DNA of 64,000 nt from Victivallales bacterium (GTDB lineage Bacteria > Verrucomicrobiota > Lentisphaeria > Oligosphaerales > Oligosphaeraceae). The stretch is taken from positions 186,001-250,000 of the forward strand of contig JAFXUD010000012.1 in assembly GCA_017535315.1 (NCBI GenBank), given 5' to 3'. Shown here piece after piece: positions 1 through 5,687 of this stretch. The translations under genes and the position numbers were made by a program. How positions within the stretch are numbered: the first letter of the stretch is position 1; each line of letters starts with the position of its first letter. A model generated the notes under the pieces. It was not told where the DNA came from. It did not search any database and was given only the letters and a program-made list of their open reading frames with translations.

Positions 1-599
1 GAGCATACTCCCAGGGCGTTGAAGCCGTCCAGCGGGACTTTGTTAAGCTCGTCTGTGCCGCCCGCGATGACAAGGTCGCACTTACCCTGCTGAATCCAGA
101 GGTGGGCTACGCCGATGGCGTCGGCTCCCGATGAGCAGGCGTTGGAGATGGTGAGAGCTGGCCCCTGGAGCCCGTAGTGGCGGCGAATCCACTCGGCTGG
201 ATTGCCGTCTATGTAGCGTTCCAGAGGGGCTGGCGATGGATTTCTGCCCGCCCGCAGTTCTGAGTAGTAGGGAAGGTTGTTCAGTTGGCAGGCTACTGTG
301 GTTCCGATGACGACCCCCACTCGGAGCTTCTGGATGGCAGTTGTAGTGAGCTTAGCATCGTCAAACGCCTCTTCCAGAGCGATACGAAGCAGTTGCATGG
401 AGACGCCGCCTGGCTGGGATTCGTCAGGGCGAATGCCTGGAATCTCAAAGACAGGAAGGGGCAGGGTGGTCTCTATGCGTTGCGGCAGAGCAGGCAGGCA
501 TGGCGTGTCCGTATAGAGATTGCGGCGTGTTTCCTCGACACTGTTTCCAATTGCCGAGATGACGCCTATGCCGAGTATGGGGGAGGAGGTCATTTTCAT
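1..599 (-). CDS. beta-ketoacyl-ACP synthase, N-terminal part (cut by window start)
   Basis: This condensing enzyme extends an acyl chain on an acyl carrier protein. Only the first ~199 residues are present; the rest lies before base 1. The thiolase-type nucleophile is visible as NACSSG with the Cys near residue 154, followed by GADAIGVAH and the AGGTDELN strand typical of FabF-like ketosynthases. Two ATGs at 599 and 593 (M-K-M) could start it; neither has a strong ribosome site. It is the most downstream gene seen in the minus-strand cluster, 57 bp after the ACP gene. By context it is an aryl-polyene-type elongation ketosynthase. The family is clear; the exact role is inferred. Confidence 0.88.
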   Translation of the reverse strand, partial: MKMTSSPILGIGVISAIGNSVEETRRNLYTDTPCLPALPQRIETTLPLPVFEIPGIRPDESQPGGVSMQLLRIALEEAFDDAKLTTTAIQKLRVGVVIGTTVACQLNNLPYYSELRAGRNPSPAPLERYIDGNPAEWIRRHYGLQGPALTISNACSSGADAIGVAHLWIQQGKCDLVIAGGTDELNKVPLDGFNALGVC

Positions 600-670
600 C
601 TGTTCTGTGCCGCTGGTTTCAGCCTGCGGTGGTTGCGCCTGTTCTGTGCCGCTGGCTTAGCCTGCGGGAG
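600..670. repeat. short imperfect tandem duplication of the ACP 3' end
   Basis: Two copies of a ~35-39 bp unit lie back to back (600-638 and 639 to about 670). A 17-base core beginning CTGTTCTGTG and a following AGCCTGCGG block are identical in both. The second copy holds the last codons and the TAA stop of the upstream ACP gene, so the first copy looks like a duplicated ACP 3' end now forming the spacer before the ketosynthase. Confidence 0.6.
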
Positions 671-938
671 TAGTGGTGCAGTTTGCCTGTACGAAGTCGG
701 AGAGGGTGGCGAAGGTGGCGAAGATTTCGCGTTTGTTTTCGACTGCGGCCTGCGGGATGCCGTACTCGCGTTTGAGGGCGATGACGATTTCAACGGCATC
801 GAGGGAATCAAGGCCAAGGCCGTCCTTGAAGAGTGGCTGGTCGTCAAGGATGTCGTCAGGCGTTTTCCCCTCAAGGGAGAGCCATTCGATGAGTTTGGCT
901 TTGAGCTGGCGTCTGAATTGGGTTGTTTTTTCGTCCAT
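657..938 (-). CDS. acyl carrier protein
   Basis: A 93-aa acidic acyl carrier protein. The phosphopantetheine site is the Ser of GLDSLDAVEI, about residues 43-52, in the usual helix II context. It carries the growing chain between the ketosynthases, dehydratases and acyltransferases of this cluster. It starts 6 bp after the stop of the upstream LpxL-like acyltransferase, so the two are probably translated together. The C-terminal tail (TTTPAG) lies in a duplicated DNA segment and may be a later addition. A second, different ACP occurs at 11753-12037; two ACPs are usual in aryl polyene clusters. Confidence 0.93.
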   Translation of the reverse strand: MDEKTTQFRRQLKAKLIEWLSLEGKTPDDILDDQPLFKDGLGLDSLDAVEIVIALKREYGIPQAAVENKREIFATFATLSDFVQANCTTTPAG

Positions 939-944
939 GGTAGT

Positions 945-1838
945 TTAGTTGTTGGCTATTTCATAGTGGAAGATTTGGTATGGGTAGTCGGAGGCGATGT
1001 TCTGGAGGGCTTTCTCGTAAATTTGAATGTAGGGGGTGAAGAAATCGGGTTTTGGCTTGCGTGGGAGGTTGTAGTCGATGGTGAAGGGAGGCATGTAGAT
1101 GTAGTCGATGGCGTTTGAGCGCATGATGGTGAAGACGATGAAGATGGGGACGTGGCAACGTGCCGCAAGGTGCCAGGGGGCCTCGGGAATGCGCAGGGTG
1201 CGTCCGCATAGGGAGAGCGTGAGATTGGTCGGGACATCATCGGGGAGGCGGTCGCCCATCAGGCAGAGCACTTCGTGGTTTTCAAGGGCCTCTGCCGCGT
1301 CCAGCAGTCCGCCGAAGGGGTTTTGGTTTGAGATGATTCGGTAGGATTTTCCCTGCATGAGCTTTGAGAGTGCCACATTGATGTTGTCCTGAATAAGGAG
1401 GTTGACGCGTTTGTCAAATGCCTCCATGCGGGGGATGGTCGCCAGCCAGCAGCCGACGTGGCTCATCAACATGATGAAGCCGTGTTTTGCCTGTTGCAGC
1501 ATCGCCTCCCGATACTGTGGATTGACATCCTGCAGAGGAAGCTGGTGGCCTGTACGCAGCCAGTATGCCATGACAATGGCCTGCCCCTGGCTGACGATCA
1601 TGCGATAGAAATGCCAGCGCAAATTCAGGTACGAGGCTTCAGGAAAACGGCTTTGGAGGTAGGGCCTGGCTGCCTGGAAGGCCTTGCGGTCGAAAATAGC
1701 GTAGAAGAAGGCCACGAACCACACAAAAAAACAACAGAAACGGAGGCCAAACAAGCACATGCAGACTTTGAAGAAGCCGATGCCCAGGCTGTTTCCGCGG
1801 GTGTCGCTTAGGTTCTTATGTGTTGGATTTGAGCTCAT
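945..1838 (-). CDS. LpxL/HtrB-like lysophospholipid acyltransferase
   Basis: A 297-aa membrane-associated acyltransferase of the LpxL/LPLAT type. A hydrophobic segment near residues 20-45 (CMCLFGLRFCCFFVW) should anchor it to the inner membrane. The HxGxW-like block MSHVGCWLA matches the family's catalytic His motif, and CLMGDRLPDD matches the later conserved block. An upstream open frame extends to 2003 but is frame-shadow sequence of the glycosyltransferase gene. The start chosen, ATG at 1838, overlaps the upstream TAA by one base (TAATG), indicating coupled translation. In aryl polyene clusters such enzymes are thought to transfer the polyene acyl chain to a lipid acceptor; that role is inferred. 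Confidence 0.85.
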   Translation of the reverse strand: MSSNPTHKNLSDTRGNSLGIGFFKVCMCLFGLRFCCFFVWFVAFFYAIFDRKAFQAARPYLQSRFPEASYLNLRWHFYRMIVSQGQAIVMAYWLRTGHQLPLQDVNPQYREAMLQQAKHGFIMLMSHVGCWLATIPRMEAFDKRVNLLIQDNINVALSKLMQGKSYRIISNQNPFGGLLDAAEALENHEVLCLMGDRLPDDVPTNLTLSLCGRTLRIPEAPWHLAARCHVPIFIVFTIMRSNAIDYIYMPPFTIDYNLPRKPKPDFFTPYIQIYEKALQNIASDYPYQIFHYEIANN

Positions 1839-3007
1839 TATGCGTTCAGATTGCGCTGGATGCGCCTGGCAATGAAGTATGTGGCGGCGCCTGCGATGAC
1901 GGCGAAGAGGGGGGCGATGACGAGGGAACCCAGCAGCCAGTCCAACAACCGCAGGTGAAGCTCGTGGACGATGGTCTGCATGGAGGCTTCCCGCAGAAAA
2001 CACCCCTTGCGCAGGAAATAGCCCAGTTCAATGCAGAGAAATGGGGTGACGGGCGGCATGTAGAGGTTCTGGATTGCCAGTGCCATGATCTTGTTTAGCC
2101 TCAGGCAGACACAGACGTAGAGGATGACAAGCATGTGGCAGGAAAGCAAGGGGAGAACCGCCAGGAAGGTGCTGACACCTGCTGAAACGGCCAGCAGCTG
2201 CGGCGAAGCGTTTTCCTTTAGCAGAAAACGCAGAAATTGGATAGGATGCAGGAAGGGGTTGTGAAAGGGGGGTGTAGCTGGTTTGGGCACAAGTCGTTTG
2301 ACGGGCCAGGGTAGAAGCCGTCGCGTGACCAGCCAGGTGTGGAGCATGGAGAACCTGAAGTTGTCCATGAAGGGCCTGAAGTGCGAGACGTACTTGTCCT
2401 TTGTCTGATAGGTGACATGGATGGGGAGTTCGCGCAGGCGGACGCCTCCCCAGAAGGCGCGCACCAGGCTTTCGACGGCAAAGGTGTAGCGTCTGCTGAT
2501 GCAGCGAATCTTCATGATAGGGGAGATGGGGTAGGCGCGGTAGCCGCTTTGCGTATCCTCACAGGCAATGCCTGTTTCCAGCTTGACCCAGAAGTTGGAG
2601 AAGGAGCGCCCGAACTTGCTGGATTCGGGGACGTTGGGGACGGAGAAGTCGCGTACGCCCACGAAAATGACATCCTTTTCAATGCCCTCCTTTTCGATGG
2701 CTTCTACGAAGACTGAGAGGTCTTCAGGTGAATGCTGGGCGTCGGCGTCCAGGGTAATGGCGTAGTCGAAGCCCTGGCGGCTCAACTTGGCGATTCCCGT
2801 CAAGATGGCGGCACCGTAGCCCTGGTTGTGGGGGTGTTGTAGGAGGATGATGTCGTTGTCGGCAAGGGTCTGCTCAAATTCTGGGGGGAGTTTTGTACTG
2901 GCGTCATCGACCACAACGACCTTCGTGAGTTTTTTGCGGCACGCGAGGGCCACATCCAGAATGGTGTCTGGATTGTTGTAGAGCGGTATGACGGCGGCGA
3001 TGAGCAT
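1838..3007 (-). CDS. family 2 glycosyltransferase fused to DUF2062-like membrane domain
   Basis: A 389-aa two-domain protein. Residues ~1-230 form a GT-A family 2 glycosyltransferase, with VVVDDAST at the nucleotide site and the metal-binding TLDADAQHS (DxD-like) near residue 86. Residues ~260-389 contain several hydrophobic helices and resemble DUF2062, often found fused to GT2 in aryl polyene clusters. It likely glycosylates the lipid head group or intermediate at the inner membrane. Its stop (TAA) and the next gene's ATG share one base, and its own ATG at 3007 overlaps the upstream stop the same way, so three genes in a row are coupled. Confidence 0.88.
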   Translation of the reverse strand: MLIAAVIPLYNNPDTILDVALACRKKLTKVVVVDDASTKLPPEFEQTLADNDIILLQHPHNQGYGAAILTGIAKLSRQGFDYAITLDADAQHSPEDLSVFVEAIEKEGIEKDVIFVGVRDFSVPNVPESSKFGRSFSNFWVKLETGIACEDTQSGYRAYPISPIMKIRCISRRYTFAVESLVRAFWGGVRLRELPIHVTYQTKDKYVSHFRPFMDNFRFSMLHTWLVTRRLLPWPVKRLVPKPATPPFHNPFLHPIQFLRFLLKENASPQLLAVSAGVSTFLAVLPLLSCHMLVILYVCVCLRLNKIMALAIQNLYMPPVTPFLCIELGYFLRKGCFLREASMQTIVHELHLRLLDWLLGSLVIAPLFAVIAGAATYFIARRIQRNLNA

Positions 3008-3561
3008 TAGGGCTGATAGAGGTTGACGATGGCTCGGTCGATGGTTATTTCCGCCGTCATAATTTGGCGGAGGAGGGCATCAGAGGCGAACATGTCGGAA
3101 AGCAATTCGTCGGTCTGCTCCTCGGATTCGGTTTTCAGGTAGCGGACGGGGCCGTGGATACCGAGGGTGATGGCGGCCTCGCAGACAGGGATGGAGGGGA
3201 GGGTTGGGACGAAAAGCATTGCACGCCCGCTCTCGCATCCATGTGAGGTGAAATCATCCCAGAAAAGGCGATTGTTGTGCGCGCAACCATCGCCATTGAG
3301 GCCAATGAGGGCAGTGCCTTCAGGATTCCAGTCTGAAATGGCGGAAGCACAGAGAAGGGTTCCCAACTGCGCGAGGCGGACATTGTCGGCGGCGCGCCTG
3401 AAGTCCGCCAGGTCACCCTGTACAAGATTGGGTGAATCGCAGATAATCTGCCTGAGTTCGGGAAGGGAGGTGAAGGGGATGGAGTGTGGCGTCTCTTCTA
3501 CGAGACCATAGGTGGCGATGCCCTCCGTTAGGGAGATGGTGCTGGTGGCGATGCGTTTCAT
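3007..3561 (-). CDS. ketosynthase-like N-terminal domain protein (chain-length-factor type)
   Basis: A 184-aa protein, about half a normal ketosynthase. It has an N-terminal ketosynthase-like strand pattern and the segment LGTLLCASAISDWNPEG, but I see no ACxSG nucleophile block and no GHGTG or GHT histidine motifs. It matches the small ketosynthase-like (beta-ketoacyl synthase N-terminal domain) proteins in aryl polyene clusters, thought to pair with an active ketosynthase as a chain length factor. Its ATG overlaps the stop of the upstream active ketosynthase by ATGA, which supports a stoichiometric partner. Function is inferred from context. Confidence 0.75.
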   Translation of the reverse strand: MKRIATSTISLTEGIATYGLVEETPHSIPFTSLPELRQIICDSPNLVQGDLADFRRAADNVRLAQLGTLLCASAISDWNPEGTALIGLNGDGCAHNNRLFWDDFTSHGCESGRAMLFVPTLPSIPVCEAAITLGIHGPVRYLKTESEEQTDELLSDMFASDALLRQIMTAEITIDRAIVNLYQP

Positions 3562-4652
3562 TTGTCGGGTCCCTCCACAATGATGGTGCTGTTCAGTCCG
3601 CCGAAGCCTACGTTGACGGAGAGGATGCGGTTGTTGTGGAGCGGCTGTGCCTTGGTGCTGACGAATTGTTCCGCTCCTTCCGCAGGTGCAAGCAGTCCTG
3701 CCTGCGGCGGGAGAATTCGCCGTTTGATGAACTCCAGTCCATAGACTATCTGAAGAACGCCAGTTGCGCCGAGCGTGTGGCCGATGAAACCCTTGATGGA
3801 GAGGAGGGGAATTGGTTGTTTGAATACCTGGTTCATGGCGGCCAGTTCGGAGGCGTCATTGTGGAGGGTGCCTGTGCCATGACCGATGACGGCGGCAATC
3901 TCCTGTGGAACCAGCCGTTGTTCCTCAAGCGTACGTTTGATGAGGTTTGCCAGCGGGATTCCACTCAAGTCGGGGGCGGTGATGTGGGAGGCGTCGCAGG
4001 ATTCGTAGGCGGCGGTCAGCACGCCGAGGGGAAAGGTGGTCTTCTCTGCGGAGAGCAGGAGCGCTCCTGCGCCCTCGCCGAGGATGAGGCCGTCGCGGTT
4101 GCGGTCATACGGTCGTGCGACGGTGGGGGAATAGGCGCGCAGGGAGGCGAAGCCGCCCGTGACGAATGCGGAGGTGATGTCAAGTCCGATGACTAGGGCG
4201 TGTTTGCAATGCCCCAGGCGCAAAGCCCGCATAGCCATAGCGGTTGCCGTCTGTCCCGATGCACAGGCGGCGGCGACCAGCACGGCCCAGCCAAGCCCTG
4301 TGAGGCGCTTTGCTTCCTGAAGGAGGAGGTTGTTGCAGTCGGGTTCGTCGTTCTGCGGGGCCTGCTCAAGCAGGTCGATGGCACCGACGGTGGTGGCCAG
4401 ATAGAGTCGCGTGTCTTCTGGCAGCGTTGGGAGGCGTTTGCAGATGCGGCGCAGCAGGGCGAAGGCTCTTGATTCACCATCGGCAGGTGTCAGGTCGGTT
4501 ATGATGCCCAACTGTAGGCTCTTGCTGTCGAAATGCGCAGGTATGGCGAAGGCCTGGCGTGCCTTGTAGAAGGTCTCCATCGCTTCGGCTAGGGTGGTTC
4601 CTGCGGCGGAGATGCCGTCGGCGTGGAGGATATGGATGGGGGCTTCAGTCAT
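3558..4652 (-). CDS. beta-ketoacyl-ACP synthase
   Basis: A 364-aa active-looking ketosynthase. The nucleophile is in AAACASGQTA (Cys near residue 131), and the two catalytic histidines are in GHGTG (about 257) and IGHTLGATG (about 289). It condenses malonyl-ACP with the growing chain. The frame is open further upstream to ATG 4676, but those eight codons lie in the inverted repeat of a mobile-looking element (4655-4764), so ATG 4652 (MTEAP) is chosen. The ribosome site is weak in either case. It overlaps the next gene by ATGA. Confidence 0.9.
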   Translation of the reverse strand: MTEAPIHILHADGISAAGTTLAEAMETFYKARQAFAIPAHFDSKSLQLGIITDLTPADGESRAFALLRRICKRLPTLPEDTRLYLATTVGAIDLLEQAPQNDEPDCNNLLLQEAKRLTGLGWAVLVAAACASGQTATAMAMRALRLGHCKHALVIGLDITSAFVTGGFASLRAYSPTVARPYDRNRDGLILGEGAGALLLSAEKTTFPLGVLTAAYESCDASHITAPDLSGIPLANLIKRTLEEQRLVPQEIAAVIGHGTGTLHNDASELAAMNQVFKQPIPLLSIKGFIGHTLGATGVLQIVYGLEFIKRRILPPQAGLLAPAEGAEQFVSTKAQPLHNNRILSVNVGFGGLNSTIIVEGPDK

Positions 4653-4654
4653 AA

Positions 4655-4764
4655 GAGGTAATTTCAAAACTATCATCGAAATGCACGTTGATATGAATAC
4701 ATTGCCGTTGCCTTAGCCACTGTGCTTATCTGTTATCGTATTTCGCTCGTTTTGAAATTACCTC
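4655..4764. mobile_element. MITE-like palindromic element, copy 1
   Basis: A 110-bp element with 16-bp terminal inverted repeats, GAGGTAATTTCAAAAC at 4655-4670 and GTTTTGAAATTACCTC at 4749-4764. ATAA lies on both sides and may be a target-site duplication. Similar copies occur at 13364-13475 and 23813-23923, all 110-112 bp long and sharing interior sequence such as the GCCTTAGCCACTG block. It sits between the thioesterase and ketosynthase genes of one operon and encodes the last residues of the thioesterase. It has no transposase, so it is non-autonomous. Confidence 0.85.
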
Positions 4765-5232
4765 ATAAAGCTCTCCGTCTTGCCATTTGTCCAGCACCTC
4801 CTGGAAGAAGAGTGGAGTGGTGATGTAGGGGGTGTGCGTATGGGGGTCGAAAAGCATCTGGACAGTGTAGCCCGTGGCGGCCAATTTTCCATTTTCCTTG
4901 ATAATTTCGTAGTTGACGTTGATTCTGGCACCGCCTGACCAGACACATTCAGCGCGGATGGTGAAGAGTTCGTCAAGGACGAGGGGGACAAAGTAGTCTG
5001 CATGGAACTGCACGATGGGAGCGCCGACTTCGTTTTTGCGGTAAGCCTCGTAGGTGAGGCCGATTTTGCGCATCAGTTCCGTATGTGCCATTTCGAAGAA
5101 ACGCGGGTAGTTTCCGTGCCAGCCGATGGCAAGTGCATCCACCTCGCTGAAGGCAAGCCGATGCTTCAGCTCCAATGTGAGAGGGGCAGGGTCGCCTGGG
5201 GCGGTTATGAATGTCTTTTTGGTTCTTCGCAT
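4726..5232 (-). CDS. hotdog-fold acyl-CoA/ACP thioesterase
   Basis: A 168-aa 4-hydroxybenzoyl-CoA-type thioesterase. The N-terminal half shows the typical block with WHGNYPRFFEMAH, where family members have a catalytic acidic residue near VDALAIGWHG, followed by YEAYR and the long hotdog helix. It should hydrolyse acyl-thioesters, perhaps releasing the chain or editing starter units. The frame is open to 5382, but ATG 5232 (MRRTKK) gives the usual family length. The final residues and stop lie inside the palindromic element at 4655-4764, so the native C-terminus may have been replaced. Confidence 0.85.
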   Translation of the reverse strand: MRRTKKTFITAPGDPAPLTLELKHRLAFSEVDALAIGWHGNYPRFFEMAHTELMRKIGLTYEAYRKNEVGAPIVQFHADYFVPLVLDELFTIRAECVWSGGARINVNYEIIKENGKLAATGYTVQMLFDPHTHTPYITTPLFFQEVLDKWQDGELYEVISKRAKYDNR

Positions 5233-5251
5233 AGTTTTTGTTGTGTTCGAA

Positions 5252-5269
5252 GGGCGCGGTTCCGCGCCC
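5252..5269. promoter_or_regulatory. perfect GC stem-loop between dehydratase and thioesterase genes
   Basis: A perfect 8-bp inverted repeat with a two-base loop, GGGCGCGG-TT-CCGCGCCC, sits in the 70-bp gap between the dehydratase (stop 5303) and thioesterase (start 5232) genes. No T-run follows on the minus strand, so it is more likely an mRNA-stabilising or attenuating hairpin than a full terminator. Confidence 0.55.
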
Positions 5270-5302
5270 CAGTACCACGTCCCAGGGACAGGGCACGCAG
5301 CG

Positions 5303-5683
5303 TTATTTAAGCACGAGTTTGATGGTGGCCATGTTTGGGTTTTGGGTGGTTGAGACAGATGCAGTGACGATGGTGTGGTCATCGGCGTCTTTGCGTATGG
5401 AAAAGGTGAATGTGGCGCAGTCCCCAGGTAAAATGGGGTTGTGGAACTTCACATGTATGATTCGTTTGGTGCGAAGGGCATCATTTCCTGTGACTAGCTG
5501 TGCCAAAAGCTCGACAAGCGAGATTTCGCATACGCCAGGGACGATGGGGTGGTCTGGAAAATGACCTTTGAATCCGATGAAGTCATCATCGAAGGTGATG
5601 GTTGCCTGATAGGAGTTGTCTGGAAGATTAGTGATGGGGCCAAGGCGTTCCAGCATCGCGGCTTGTATAGGTGAACGTGACAT
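5303..5683 (-). CDS. hotdog-fold 3-hydroxyacyl-ACP dehydratase (FabZ/ApeI-like)
   Basis: A 126-aa FabA/FabZ-like hotdog dehydratase. The catalytic-loop block FKGHFPDHPIVPGV is near-consensus for FabZ (GHFP and PxxPGV), with the His near residue 36. It removes water from the 3-hydroxyacyl-ACP intermediate and so creates the polyene double bonds. The start is ATG 5683 (MSRSP), four bases downstream of the exporter's last codon on the message; a longer in-frame extension to 6034 is shadow sequence. It differs from the second dehydratase-like protein at 9224-9640. Confidence 0.9.
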   Translation of the reverse strand: MSRSPIQAAMLERLGPITNLPDNSYQATITFDDDFIGFKGHFPDHPIVPGVCEISLVELLAQLVTGNDALRTKRIIHVKFHNPILPGDCATFTFSIRKDADDHTIVTASVSTTQNPNMATIKLVLK

Positions 5684-5687
5684 GTTT

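Noticed and set aside
285-1118. Long plus-strand open frame (277 aa) opposite the ketosynthase, ACP and acyltransferase genes
   Set aside because: It runs antisense through three clearly recognised genes, has Val/Gly-rich shadow composition and no ribosome site.
4653-4676. Eight-codon N-terminal extension (MIVLKLPL) of the ketosynthase; similar extension before cysM
   Set aside because: The codons are terminal-repeat sequence of the palindromic element and family alignment starts later, so shorter starts were chosen, although use of the element's ATG cannot be excluded.
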